In this document: positions 51,363 through 60,939 of the stretch, piece after piece | Numbering within the stretch: the stretch's first letter is position 1 | Layout of the letters: every line of letters starts with the position of its first letter | Assembly (NCBI GenBank): GCA_015099395.1 | Contig: AP024096.1 | Span: 4,526,001-4,590,000, forward strand | Source: Ktedonobacteria bacterium brp13 | GTDB lineage: Bacteria > Chloroflexota > Ktedonobacteria > Ktedonobacterales > Ktedonobacteraceae | DNA length: 64,000 nt | Direction of reading: 5' to 3' | Position numbers and translations under genes: made by a program | Notes under the pieces: model-generated | What the model was told of the DNA's origin: nothing | The model's database searches: none | Seen by the model: the letters and a program-made list of their open reading frames with translations, nothing else

Positions 51363-52814
51363 TTACTGCTCCTGTTCTTGCGCGCGTGCACGCCACCATT
51401 CGCGGAACGTCTGTTTAGGGATACCGTGCAGATCACGCATCGCCGTCCAACTGCCTAGCGGACCAGGTCCCTGGCTGATCTTCCCCTTACGCAACAGCGG
51501 AATCTGACCAATACGCCCCAGATGCTGCAAATGTTCGTAGCGCGTCGCATCGGTGAAGGCATAGGCCAGCGAGTTCATAGCGACGTTCTCAGGATTCAGC
51601 CTGCTCCATACTTTGTGCTGCTGATGCTCGCGCACAACTTCACCACGCAGATGGACCAGCACCTCTGGAATATTGATCTTGACAGGACAGGCATCGTAGC
51701 AGGCACCACAGAGCGTCGAGGCATACGGCAGCGATTCGGCCATCGTAATACCGAGCAGTTGTGGTGTCAGGATAGCACCGATAGGGCCAGGATAGACCGA
51801 CGAGTACGCGTGACCACCCGTACGCTCATAGACAGGACAGACGTTCATGCAAGCGCTACAGCGAATACAATACAGCGACTGCCGTCCTACCTCGTCGGCC
51901 AGTACGCGCGAACGTCCATTGTCCAGGATCACGAGATGGAACTCCTGTGGACCATTGCCCTCCGTAACACCAGTCCAGAGCGAGTTATACGGATTCATAC
52001 GCTCGCCGGTTGAAGAACGTGGCAGCAATTGCAAGAAGATCTCCATATCCTGCCAGGAAGGGACCAGTTTCTCCATACCCATCACACTGACAAGGACCGG
52101 TGGCAGCGTCAGACACATGCGACCGTTCCCCTCAGACTCCGCAATGTAGATCGTCCCGGTCTCCGCGACCGCCAGATTGACACCACTCACCGCCATCGGA
52201 GCACGCAAAAAGATCTGACGCAGATGCTGGCGAGCCGCAGCAGTCAGTGTTGAAGGCTCATCACTCAACTCAATATCGATATCGTGCAGGTTCTGCTTAA
52301 AGATATCGTAGATCTCCGCACGATTCCGATGGATAGCAGGCACCAAAATATGTGAAGACTTATCGTGTGAGAGCTGTAAAATCAACTCAGCAAGATCGGT
52401 CTCGTACGCCGTGATACCAGACTGCTCCAGGGCCTGATTGAGATGAATCTCATCGGTCGTGAGCGACTTGACCTTTACAATCTCTCTGGCATCATGCTGA
52501 TGTGCGATATCAGCAATAATCGCATTCGCCTCCTGAGCATCACGAGCCCAGTGCACATGTCCCCCCACACGTTGCACCGACGCCTCAAGCTGAAGCAGAT
52601 AGGTATCCAGATTACGTAAGACACGCTCTTTGACAGCGCGTCCAGCCTCACGTAATTCCTCCCAATCGGGCACCTCAGCGACCACCTGAGCGCGTTTATT
52701 ACGAATGGTCCCGGTCGCCTTGCCCAGATTGCGCCGGAGTTGTGCATTGTCCAGCGCCTCTTTCGCCTTTTGCTGAAACATCGGCAGTCGCTGCCGCCGT
52801 AGTGAGACACTCAT
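51363..52814 (-). CDS. lutB: Lactate utilisation protein B (iron-sulfur)
   Basis: A 483-residue protein. N-terminal LUD domain (AVSGVNLAVAETGTIYIAES, EGNGRMCLTLPPVLVSVMGM) and C-terminal ferredoxin-like clusters CIRCSACMNVCPVYERTGGH and CGACYDACPVKINIPEVL. These bind [4Fe-4S] clusters and pass electrons in lactate oxidation. GGAGG places the start at ATG 52814. The middle gene of lutABC, between lutA (64 nt) and lutC (3 nt). Confidence 0.96.
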   Translation of the reverse strand: MSVSLRRQRLPMFQQKAKEALDNAQLRRNLGKATGTIRNKRAQVVAEVPDWEELREAGRAVKERVLRNLDTYLLQLEASVQRVGGHVHWARDAQEANAIIADIAHQHDAREIVKVKSLTTDEIHLNQALEQSGITAYETDLAELILQLSHDKSSHILVPAIHRNRAEIYDIFKQNLHDIDIELSDEPSTLTAAARQHLRQIFLRAPMAVSGVNLAVAETGTIYIAESEGNGRMCLTLPPVLVSVMGMEKLVPSWQDMEIFLQLLPRSSTGERMNPYNSLWTGVTEGNGPQEFHLVILDNGRSRVLADEVGRQSLYCIRCSACMNVCPVYERTGGHAYSSVYPGPIGAILTPQLLGITMAESLPYASTLCGACYDACPVKINIPEVLVHLRGEVVREHQQHKVWSRLNPENVAMNSLAYAFTDATRYEHLQHLGRIGQIPLLRKGKISQGPGPLGSWTAMRDLHGIPKQTFREWWRARAQEQEQ

Positions 52815-52878
52815 CGTCAAACCTCCAGATGAACAGCCAGCAGAATGATGGTAATAGTACGAACGTGATCACTAGTAG

Positions 52879-53616
52879 TCAGACAACCGACGACGTCGCA
52901 GCAAGGATCTCAGCGATATGCACAGGATGAACGCCGGTACGCAAACGAGAGAGCGCGCCACCAATATGCATCAAGCAAGAGTTATCGGCAGAGACACAGA
53001 CTTCAGCCTTCGTATCCAGCACCGCACGCACCTTGTCGCTCAACATCGCCATCGACGTGTCGGCGTTCTTCACTGCAAAGGTACCACCGAAACCACAGCA
53101 CGTATCGGCTGATGGTAGCTCAACCAGATCGATGCCCTTCACAGCACGCAGCAGGCGCAGTGGCGCATCTCCGACACGCAAGACCCGTAACGAATGGCAG
53201 GTTGGATGGTAGGTTACGCGATGTGGATAATAGGCTCCCACATCCTCCAGTTTGAGTTGATAGACCAGAAATTCGGTGAGTTCAAAGACCCGGGGAATCA
53301 GCGCCGCAACCCGTAACTGAAGTTCTTCATCTTGAGCCAGAGCAGCGGCACGTGGATACATATCACGTACCATACCGACACAAGAGGCAGACGGCGCAAC
53401 AACCACCTCGGCATCGGCAAAAACATCAACAAAATGACGCACCAGAGGAATTGCCTCCCGTTGATAGCCAGTATTATAATGCATCTGACCACAACAGGTC
53501 TGCGCCATAGGAAAATCAACCGTATGGCCCAGGCGCTCCAAAAGCTGTACCATTGCACGTCCCGTCTGTGGGAAGAGGGTATCATTAAAGCACGTAATAA
53601 AAAGTGAAATACGCAT
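52879..53616 (-). CDS. lutA: Lactate utilisation protein A (CCG-domain)
   Basis: A 245-residue protein with two Cys-rich CCG domains: FPMAQTCCGQMHYNTGYQRE and SADTCCGFGGTFAVKN, and ASCVGMVRDMYPRAA. The family includes LutA and heterodisulfide reductase/GlpC subunits. AAAGGGG supports ATG 53616. It is the first gene of lutABC. A CRP/FNR-type palindrome lies about 175 nt upstream. Confidence 0.94.
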   Translation of the reverse strand: MRISLFITCFNDTLFPQTGRAMVQLLERLGHTVDFPMAQTCCGQMHYNTGYQREAIPLVRHFVDVFADAEVVVAPSASCVGMVRDMYPRAAALAQDEELQLRVAALIPRVFELTEFLVYQLKLEDVGAYYPHRVTYHPTCHSLRVLRVGDAPLRLLRAVKGIDLVELPSADTCCGFGGTFAVKNADTSMAMLSDKVRAVLDTKAEVCVSADNSCLMHIGGALSRLRTGVHPVHIAEILAATSSVV

Positions 53617-54028
53617 AATCATTGACCCCTTTAGAATAGTATCCTACATTTTATCACGCCACCCGTCTATCCCATAAGCAAAGAACACGTGTTATTAGCT
53701 ATTTCCGGCCACCATTTTCGCCTTCACAGCAGAGAGCATCCTTTTTATGGAGGGCATAAGTATTGTGAAATAGACCATAGTAACCGGACAAGTGACCTAT
53801 ATCACAATAATACGTAGGCAGATAGGGGTATCATGCATTATAATAAATAGGAGAGGAAGAGTCGTATCTTTCTGATACTCTCTCTATTTTCTTCATTCTA
53901 TGGTTTGTTTGTATCTGTGACATTTTCGCCTATATGCGAAGTTATATAAACAACTATCATTCTTTTAAAAAATGTTTTTGAAATCGTCTTATCGCCAGGC
54001 CCAATAATCTCAGGAGGCACTTACAAGA
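53617..54028. other. Divergent intergenic region, 412 nt
   Basis: Between lutA and the L,D-transpeptidase gene. It contains the CRP/FNR-like site at 53791-53806 and TATAAT at 53839-53844, then AT-rich leader sequence. No gene is seen. Confidence 0.5.
53791..53806. promoter_or_regulatory. CRP/FNR-type binding-site candidate
   Basis: AGTGA-CCTATA-TCACA matches the CRP/FNR family GTGA-N6-TCAC pattern. The position between lutA and the transpeptidase gene does not reveal which it controls. No CRP-family regulator is in the window. Confidence 0.35.
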
Positions 54029-55726
54029 ATGGCCCGCACAAAATTTGCTCGGCAACAAAAACTGTTGTCGCTCATGAGTGTCACCCTATTGTTTTCACTC
54101 GTCCTCGCTGCCTGTGGGAATCCGCAGACGCAGCAGAGTGCAACACAAAATAAGTCTGACCTCGACAAACAGATTGCGCATGCACAAAGCATCGGCGTCC
54201 CAGCTAGCGAGCTCAGCCCTATTATCACGCAAGAAAATAAGCTCAGCGGTTCGCAAGAGCCACTATCACTGTTTTCGAGTCAGCCAGCCACAAACTACTA
54301 CACCAATCTTGCGCAAAACTATGCGACCCTGACCCTCCAGGTCAAAGGACTCGTAGATCAGTCGACACAACAATATGGCTATCAGGCCTCACAATCGATT
54401 AAGAACTTCCAATCGATCCTGTCCGTCCGGCAGAATCAAGGCTTTATCGAGGCCAAGACCTTCGCCAATCAACTGCTGCAGACCCAGTCTCAGATGAATA
54501 AGGCCCAGACCCCTGGACAGTTCATCCAGATCAATCAATCTGCTGAACAATCTGCCATGGCCCTGACCCTGATGGGGAGCACGAACGACCAGTTGAACAC
54601 GCTCAGCACGCAGATTGATACACTCAAATCCTCAAAACTCGACACCTCGGCACTCGAAACAGACAAGCAGAATGACGTTCAGATGTTCCGTAAAGCGACC
54701 ACGCCCAGTGATTTCACGACGATCTCCGAACAACTGAATGCTCAATTGCAAAGTGCCAGTGCACTCTCAACGCTAGCTGTTCCATATGTGGGACAGGTCA
54801 AGCTGAGTCAGTTCCAGACTTCAATCAATCAGGTCAAGAGCTACGGCGGCGACCCTACAAGCTACCAAAAGCAGTATGTCACCGACAAAGCTCTCCTGAA
54901 TAGCAATAACTTTGCAAAGTTCTCGGCCCAGATCGATACGGATATGCAGAGCATTCAGCTGCCACTGATGCAGCTCCAGGCCACAAGCGAACTGAATCAA
55001 TTAATGAACGATTCGAAAACCTGGGGTCATGCCCACCAGTATCATGATAGCTGGGATGGTCAAAACTACGACCAGGCCTACGAGTACTGGAACGGCACGC
55101 TGTACGATATCCAGGGAAATATTCAAGCGGCGCAGACTGCCGCTGATTATCAGGCCATCCTCGATGATTTGCAGCAGCAGAACCTTCTGTTCCAACAAGA
55201 GAAGGCCGACTATAGCGATACCACACCGCAGGATCAACCTCACCAGAGCGATATCTCATTGATGAAATCCTTAGGGGTTACCGGTGCTAAAGTTATCGTT
55301 ACCTCGTTGATTACCGATGAGACCCGCGTCTACGATAATGGTAAACTGGTCAAGACCATCCCGGTCGTCTCAGGTGTTACAGACAAACCAACACCTCCAG
55401 GCTTTACACAGATCACCAATCGTCAGTCTCCGGCGACCTTCCACGCCTTCGACCAGAATCCAAACTCACCGTTCTACTATCCAGATACACATATCAACTA
55501 CGCGATGATGTACCACGTCGGTGAGTACTACTATCACGATAGCTGGTGGCGCGCCCTCGACGACTACGGTCTGGGCACAAAGTATCCACACTATGCACCT
55601 GCTGCCTTTAATATGGGTACACATGGTTGTATCAATATGACGACAGCAAACGCTGCCTGGCTGTGGAACTTTACAACGCCTTCAGACCCGAATAATCCCG
55701 CACCGGTTTATTCGATCGTCTACTAA
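54029..55726 (+). CDS. L,D-transpeptidase (YkuD) lipoprotein
   Basis: A 565-residue protein. A signal peptide ends in a lipobox (LLFSLVLAACGN, Cys at about 29), so it should be lipid-anchored outside. Residues about 40-400 are Gln/Ser/Asn-rich and helical, unlike catalytic domains. The C-terminal YkuD domain (about 420-565) includes AKVIVTSLITDETRVYDNGK, PGFTQITNRQSP and MGTHGCINMTTANAAWLWNF with catalytic Cys534. It should make or exchange L,D-crosslinks in peptidoglycan. Ktedonobacteria have peptidoglycan, which fits. AGGAGG precedes ATG 54029; a strong terminator follows. Confidence 0.93.
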   Translation: MARTKFARQQKLLSLMSVTLLFSLVLAACGNPQTQQSATQNKSDLDKQIAHAQSIGVPASELSPIITQENKLSGSQEPLSLFSSQPATNYYTNLAQNYATLTLQVKGLVDQSTQQYGYQASQSIKNFQSILSVRQNQGFIEAKTFANQLLQTQSQMNKAQTPGQFIQINQSAEQSAMALTLMGSTNDQLNTLSTQIDTLKSSKLDTSALETDKQNDVQMFRKATTPSDFTTISEQLNAQLQSASALSTLAVPYVGQVKLSQFQTSINQVKSYGGDPTSYQKQYVTDKALLNSNNFAKFSAQIDTDMQSIQLPLMQLQATSELNQLMNDSKTWGHAHQYHDSWDGQNYDQAYEYWNGTLYDIQGNIQAAQTAADYQAILDDLQQQNLLFQQEKADYSDTTPQDQPHQSDISLMKSLGVTGAKVIVTSLITDETRVYDNGKLVKTIPVVSGVTDKPTPPGFTQITNRQSPATFHAFDQNPNSPFYYPDTHINYAMMYHVGEYYYHDSWWRALDDYGLGTKYPHYAPAAFNMGTHGCINMTTANAAWLWNFTTPSDPNNPAPVYSIVY

Positions 55727-55752
55727 GATCTTATTCAAAGCACCTGAATTGC

Positions 55753-55794
55753 GCAAGAGAGGGAGACAGGGTTAAACCTGCCTCCCTCTCTTGC
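55753..55794 (+). terminator. Terminator of the L,D-transpeptidase gene
   Basis: An 18-bp stem (GCAAGAGAGGGAGACAGG arm, one G-U) with loop GTTAAA. The promoter TTGACA of the next gene starts at the following base. Confidence 0.8.
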
Positions 55795-55823
55795 TTGACA
55801 GTATCCTCAGTATGTTTTATTAT
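55795..55823 (+). promoter_or_regulatory. Promoter of the Rrf2/methyltransferase pair
   Basis: TTGACA (55795-55800), 17-nt spacer, TATTAT (55818-55823). It abuts the preceding terminator exactly. Confidence 0.8.
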
Positions 55824-55838
55824 AGATTCATTGAGTCT
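55824..55838. promoter_or_regulatory. Candidate Rrf2 operator
   Basis: AGATTCA-T-TGAGTCT is a near-perfect palindrome directly after the -10 element, covering the expected transcription start. This suggests autorepression by the Rrf2 protein encoded next. Confidence 0.55.
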
Positions 55839-55859
55839 GTAATAAAAAGGGGAAGAGAC

Positions 55860-56297
55860 ATGAAATACTCACAAGCAACCAATTATGCGCTCCATACAAT
55901 GATGTTTTTTGTGGCTCTCCCTACTGGAAAAACCATCGGCGTCCAGCAACTGGCAGAACTGCAGAAACTTTCCCCAACGTATCTCTCCAAGATTTTGACC
56001 AAGCTCGTGAAGGCGGGCATGATCGAGTCTTCTCCTGGGATAAACGGAGGATATACGTTGACAAGAAACAAAGCGGATCTTTCTTTCCTGGAAGTCATTC
56101 ATGCCATTGAAGGGACGGCCTCATTATTTCACTGTGGTGTCGGACACGCTCAGCAAGGGTGTTTGATTGAGGAAGTCATGACGACTGCCGAACAACACAT
56201 GGAAGAGTACCTTAAAGAGCGTAAGCTTGTTGAACTTGTTGACCAGAATCCCAGCGTGTCACATATGGTGAACGTACTGGACACGTCGGCGAGGTAA
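55860..56297 (+). CDS. Rrf2-family transcriptional regulator
   Basis: A 145-residue protein. MKYSQATNYALHTMMFFVAL and IGVQQLAELQKLSPTYLSKI, with INGGYTLTR in the wing, are the Rrf2 DNA-binding domain. The Cys-loop reads FHCGVGHAQQGCLIEEV with two Cys (not three, as in IscR or NsrR), so cluster binding is doubtful and a cofactor-free or redox-thiol mode is possible. AAAAGGGG precedes ATG 55860. It is followed 84 nt later by a methyltransferase gene on the same strand. Confidence 0.92.
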   Translation: MKYSQATNYALHTMMFFVALPTGKTIGVQQLAELQKLSPTYLSKILTKLVKAGMIESSPGINGGYTLTRNKADLSFLEVIHAIEGTASLFHCGVGHAQQGCLIEEVMTTAEQHMEEYLKERKLVELVDQNPSVSHMVNVLDTSAR

Positions 56298-56381
56298 ACG
56301 CACCTGAGTGAAAGAGCATGTGTATTTTTTTATCTTCATTGTAGATATTGAGAGTCTATAAAGTCTTTAAGGAGTAAAACA

Positions 56382-57065
56382 ATGTTCGATGATGTAAACG
56401 CAGGCGGTGGCGAGGACCAGACCGAACAGTTCTGGGAGGGGCACTACCAAAAACACGAACAAGTGTGGAGCGGGAGAGCGAACGCTGTCCTGGTTGATGT
56501 CGTGGGGTCATTGCCAGCAGGCACAGCACTGGACCTCGGCTGCGGTGAAGGCGGTGATGCGCTCTGGTTGGCCCAGCGCGGCTGGCGTGTAACCGCCGTC
56601 GACGTGTCCCGCACCGCCCTCAACCGAGCGTCGACCTACGCAGCGACCGCCGGAGTCGCGGACCGCATAGACTTCCAGCAGCACGATCTCACCCGCACCT
56701 TTCCCGCCGGCACCTTCGACCTCGTCTCTGCCCAGTATTTGCATTCGCCGTTGGAGTTCCCCCGTAACCGGATCTTGCAAGCAGCGGCACGCGCCGTGGC
56801 ACCTGGTGGTCTTCTGCTCATCGTCGGTCATGCTTCGGTCCAACCCTGGTCCTGGAACCCCCACCAGCATAAGCATCCACGTTTCCCCACCCCGGAAGAG
56901 ACGCTTGCCGAGCTTGACCTGAATAGCGAGGATTGGCACACCGAACGTCTAGGATCGCCCGAACGTCAGGCCATTGGCCCAAACGGACAGTCTGCCATCG
57001 TCACAGACAACGTCATCGCAGTCAGACGCCTCACGCAGTCTGGCAGACCTATACATAGGGCTTAG
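56382..57065 (+). CDS. Class I SAM-dependent methyltransferase
   Basis: A 227-residue protein. Motif I LDLGCGEGGDALWLAQRGWR, VTAVDVSRTALNRA (acidic ribose loop), DLVSAQYLHSPLEFPRNRIL (post-I/II) and VAPGGLLLIVGHAS (motif III). It belongs to the small-molecule methyltransferase type; the acceptor is unknown. GC content is higher than in neighbours and the sequence looks actinobacterial, suggesting transfer. AAGGAG precedes ATG 56382. The stop overlaps the convergent metallo-hydrolase stop by 4 nt. Confidence 0.9.
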   Translation: MFDDVNAGGGEDQTEQFWEGHYQKHEQVWSGRANAVLVDVVGSLPAGTALDLGCGEGGDALWLAQRGWRVTAVDVSRTALNRASTYAATAGVADRIDFQQHDLTRTFPAGTFDLVSAQYLHSPLEFPRNRILQAAARAVAPGGLLLIVGHASVQPWSWNPHQHKHPRFPTPEETLAELDLNSEDWHTERLGSPERQAIGPNGQSAIVTDNVIAVRRLTQSGRPIHRA

Positions 57066-59464
57066 AGCGTCTCGATATGCACGGTACGAACTTTGGAAAG
57101 CTCTCCTTCACCTTCGCCTTCTTCGGTCCAGCGTACCTCGAATAGACGCCAGTTGCTGCGCCCGGTCAGGACTGCTCGACGACCTCGCACATTGACTGGC
57201 GTCCCTTTCCCTGCTCGGAGGAGCGCAAGATGGTGGGCAAAGCCGCTATCACGAAGGATGCGTTCACGCTCAAAGGGGATCCAATAGAGATCCTCATGTC
57301 GGAAAAGGTTGACGCCATGCAGTAAGAGCTCCAGGCCCCAGGCCACACGCTCATCCTCACTCTGTGCAAGATTGCACAGTGCAGAGTATTCAAAGTCCTC
57401 GCGCTGCTCGTCCGAACCACGATGCTCTTCTTGACACTGCGCCCACCAGGCAAAGAGGTCGATCCAGAGTTCGTCAAGGGAGGCACGCCAGGTACGGAGA
57501 GCCGCTTTTACGGTGGTGGCAGGCAGGGCAAGCCACTCCGGACGCATGACACCAGGCACCAGACAGATGACGTTAAGTGGGCGCGGAACGGCTTTCCATT
57601 GCTCACCTATAAGGAGGATATTTCCAGCCTGGGATGGCTCAAGGACCAGCGCTAACTGCGGACTCCCCTGGTGTCCACGGACGATTACAATCATGCCCGG
57701 TACGAGTTGAGACAGTGAGACAAAGCGCTTGACCTCTTCAGCAGGACGCGGCTGGTAGGTCGGTTGTGCGCCGACCCGTTCGATTCTGAAGTAGGTGGCG
57801 GCCTCCAGCAGAACCTGCTCAATCTGCGCACGCAACGCAGGCCGATAGCCTGCTCCGTAATAGGCATGGCCTAATTCAACAACTGTCCATGGACGAGCTG
57901 GACCCTGTAAGGCCGCACTGCGCCAGAGGTTCTCGATAGAGGGAACGGGAAGCTCTGGCGCGAGCGTAGCCGCCGCACTGGTAGCACGAGAGGAGAGAGC
58001 GACAGCCGCTGTGGTTGCCAGAGGTTCGCTGTCTCCGTGCGTGACCAGCTGCGGTACGGCTGCATAGTGAGGCTCTAGATCCACGCCAGCAAGCTGACCT
58101 TCGAGCGCGACCACACAATCACCGACAGCGGGAATCGTTACGATTGTACGCTTGAAACGTCGCGCCAGCGCAGTCAGGGCCTCGGGCATGCCATGGACTA
58201 AGAAAAGGTGACGCGGATTGACACGAGCCACAACGTGCGCGATCTGCTCGGCATCGACGTGCGCAGAGAGATTGTAACGAGCAATCTGGCAGTATAACTG
58301 AATCGACTGCTCACCGGCACGGATCACGTCGCCACGTTGGGCACGCAGTAATGCGGAACCAGGACTTTCTTCATCCTGATATCCAGTAAAGAGGATACAG
58401 TTGCGCTCATCACGTGCCAGGGCGGCCGCATATAAAGGCGAAGCCCCACCTGAGAGCATGCCTGAACTACTGACCACTACCATTGGATTGGTGCGTTCGA
58501 GCAAAGCCGGTCGCTCGAAGCTACGTACGGCAAAGATATGCAGATCGGGATCGGCGAAGAGTGGACGCCGCGCATTGGTCAGGTAGCGTTGCAGGCCAGG
58601 CTGTAAGTCATGTGACTGGTTTTGATACAGAGCACAGACTGGACGAATCATACCATCGATATAGATAGGGACCGGGCTCATATGTCCGCTGGCCCGATAC
58701 GCCTTGAGGATCAGCAAGACCTCTTGCGCACGACCGACCGCAAAGGCCGGACAGAGCACACGACCACCCCGCGCCAGGGTCGCCTGTACCGTCTCCATCA
58801 ACTGGCGCTCCTCTTCTTTGCGGTTCCCATGCCCCCGATCACCATAGGTCCCTTCGCAGATCATGACATCCGCAGCAGGTAAGCGCTGAAGATCCAGACC
58901 CTTGACGGTACGCTGATCGGTCACCGAGATATCTCCCGTATGCAGGATCGTCCCCTCGGGCGTCTCACAATACAACATCGCCGCCCCAAGAATATGCCCG
59001 GCAGGCAGGAAGCAGAGCGAGATCTCCGCAGCATCAGGTAAGGGTGCAAACGGCTGATAATAGCCGATGGGTTGGATACGGCTCAGCAACATATCGACCT
59101 GCTCCGCCGTATAGAATGGCGTCTCACCATCTGGCTTGAGACCCTCCTGCTCCATAATGCGCACAGCATCCTTGAGCAGGATCTCCATTAAAGCTCGCGT
59201 GCTCTCAGTCGCGTAGATTGGTGCAGATGGATACAGAGACGCGATCAACGGCAACGCACCGGTATGATCAATGTGCGCATGCGTGATCAAGATACATTCG
59301 GGTGGAGAGGTAACCAGAGCATGCAGGTCTGGTAGACGCCCTTCGCGACTCCCCGGACGCATACCACCATCGACCAGCAAACAATGATGAGCAACGCGCA
59401 GCAGCATACACGATGCGCCTACCTCTGCCGCGCCACCTAGAAATGTCAGTTCCACCAAAAACAT
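57062..59464 (-). CDS. MBL-fold beta-CASP metallo-hydrolase with long C-terminal extension
   Basis: An 800-residue protein. Residues 1-440 are metallo-beta-lactamase/beta-CASP: THAHIDHTGALPL (zinc ligands), HTGDIS, ICEGTYGDRGHGNRKEEERQ, VVSSSGMLSGG and the RMMBL VHGMPEALTAL. Such proteins are RNA endo- or exonucleases (CPSF/RNase J-like). The last 350 residues are unlike the usual KH or RNase J tails: a region with VKRFVSLSQLVPGMIVIVRG and an alpha-helical segment to the end. The start is tentative: ATG 59464 overlaps its own AAAAAGG. Confidence 0.88.
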   Translation of the reverse strand: MFLVELTFLGGAAEVGASCMLLRVAHHCLLVDGGMRPGSREGRLPDLHALVTSPPECILITHAHIDHTGALPLIASLYPSAPIYATESTRALMEILLKDAVRIMEQEGLKPDGETPFYTAEQVDMLLSRIQPIGYYQPFAPLPDAAEISLCFLPAGHILGAAMLYCETPEGTILHTGDISVTDQRTVKGLDLQRLPAADVMICEGTYGDRGHGNRKEEERQLMETVQATLARGGRVLCPAFAVGRAQEVLLILKAYRASGHMSPVPIYIDGMIRPVCALYQNQSHDLQPGLQRYLTNARRPLFADPDLHIFAVRSFERPALLERTNPMVVVSSSGMLSGGASPLYAAALARDERNCILFTGYQDEESPGSALLRAQRGDVIRAGEQSIQLYCQIARYNLSAHVDAEQIAHVVARVNPRHLFLVHGMPEALTALARRFKRTIVTIPAVGDCVVALEGQLAGVDLEPHYAAVPQLVTHGDSEPLATTAAVALSSRATSAAATLAPELPVPSIENLWRSAALQGPARPWTVVELGHAYYGAGYRPALRAQIEQVLLEAATYFRIERVGAQPTYQPRPAEEVKRFVSLSQLVPGMIVIVRGHQGSPQLALVLEPSQAGNILLIGEQWKAVPRPLNVICLVPGVMRPEWLALPATTVKAALRTWRASLDELWIDLFAWWAQCQEEHRGSDEQREDFEYSALCNLAQSEDERVAWGLELLLHGVNLFRHEDLYWIPFERERILRDSGFAHHLALLRAGKGTPVNVRGRRAVLTGRSNWRLFEVRWTEEGEGEGELSKVRTVHIETL

Positions 59465-59709
59465 CCTTTTTGTGTATGTGATACTTGCAAGAGGTCATCG
59501 AGCATGCATAAAGCAGATATGCACACAAGACCCCCAAAGGCGGGAGAGCACATCAGCAAAAGGCCCCTCCCCTACAATTCAGCAGTAACTGTAACTGTAC
59601 CATACGCGAGTGCTCACAATATGTTTTACAGTATTTTTGGATAAACAGGCGCTGATATTTTGCTTGGAGAGGAGTTGAAAGATAAGCAGAAAAGCCAGCA
59701 GTGCGGGCA

Positions 59710-60939
59710 TTATTCTATGCGCAGAGCAATGATTGGATCAAGACGAGCCGCACGCAACGCCGGGTAAAGTCCCGCGAGCAGACCAACGACCATGGAGACG
59801 CCCAGAGCAAGCAGCACCGAGAGAGGAGTGAGCGCGAAGGGGATAAGAAAGACCGTCGAGAGTAACCAGCCCAGTAGCATACCCAGTAACACGCCAGGCA
59901 GCGCACCAGCGATATTCAGCAGCAGCGCCTCACAGAGAAATTGCGCACAGATATCACGTTGTCGCGCTCCCAGCGCCATGCGCAGTCCGATCTCCTTTGT
60001 ACGTTCAGTCACCGCGATCAACATCATATTCATCACCCCGATACCGGCAGCCGTCAAAGAGAGCGCCGAGATCCCCATCAGCAGCGACGTCAAAGCCCGA
60101 GTAAACTGTTGTGAAATCTGCGTCACTTGCTGCGGGCTGCGAATCTGAAAATCAGGGAGATCCTGAGCGGCAAGATGATGCGAACGCTTGAGTGCCGACT
60201 GCACAGCGCCCTGAGCGCGCTCAACATGCGCGACACTATCAACCTGGGCTACGATCTCATCAATCCGTGACTGACTATGTGTCCCATCTGCAAAGTGTTG
60301 CGCTTCCGTTGTATAAGGAACGTAAGTGACATCGTCGGCATTATAGCCACCAAAGGATGCACCTTTGGAGCGCAAGACACCAACAACACGAAAGAAGTGC
60401 CCACGAATCTGCACCGTCTGCCCGATTGACGCTGCCGCATGTCGTGGAAAGAGCCGTCCAGCCACATATTGACCCAACACCACCACCGAGCGCTGCGCAT
60501 CCTCATCCTGCTGACTTAACCAGCGACCATGTGACAATTGCCAGCGTAGTATCGATCCGTACGCAGGATAGACCCCCTGTATATATGTACTCCAGGAACG
60601 TCCTCCCGCACGTACCAATCCATTGAGTGTCAATAAGGGACTACTACGCACAATATTAGAGGCAGTAGAGGCCGCATGCAGATCACCCTCCGTCAAGCTC
60701 TGACCATTACCCACCGAGGCAAAGGCCCCACCATTGATCGCACTGCCAGCATTGACATACAACACATCGGGCCCCAGCTCATCAACGGTATTCTGCACAT
60801 AACTACGTGTCCCCTGCGTAATCGTCATCGCAGTAATAACAGCTAGAACGCCAAAGAGCACCACCATCATCGTTAGTACAGAACGAAAACGGTGTAGCCA
60901 GACCGCCTCAAGTGCGCTCACTATGTTCGCTCGCAACAT
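59710..60939 (-). CDS. MacB-like ABC transporter permease
   Basis: A 409-residue protein with FtsX/MacB topology: an N-terminal TM helix (RSVLTMMVVLFGVLAVITAM), a MacB-type periplasmic domain of about 220 residues, and three C-terminal TM helices (IGVMNMMLIAVTERTKEIGL, AGALPGVLLGMLLGWLLSTV, LLALGVSMVVGLLAGLYPAL). The ending ALRAARLDPIIALRIE is typical. GAGGA supports ATG 60939, overlapping the ATPase gene by 32 nt; a longer frame to 61026 is less likely. With the ATPase it forms an exporter or a mechanotransmission complex; no MacA gene is adjacent. Confidence 0.92.
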   Translation of the reverse strand: MLRANIVSALEAVWLHRFRSVLTMMVVLFGVLAVITAMTITQGTRSYVQNTVDELGPDVLYVNAGSAINGGAFASVGNGQSLTEGDLHAASTASNIVRSSPLLTLNGLVRAGGRSWSTYIQGVYPAYGSILRWQLSHGRWLSQQDEDAQRSVVVLGQYVAGRLFPRHAAASIGQTVQIRGHFFRVVGVLRSKGASFGGYNADDVTYVPYTTEAQHFADGTHSQSRIDEIVAQVDSVAHVERAQGAVQSALKRSHHLAAQDLPDFQIRSPQQVTQISQQFTRALTSLLMGISALSLTAAGIGVMNMMLIAVTERTKEIGLRMALGARQRDICAQFLCEALLLNIAGALPGVLLGMLLGWLLSTVFLIPFALTPLSVLLALGVSMVVGLLAGLYPALRAARLDPIIALRIE

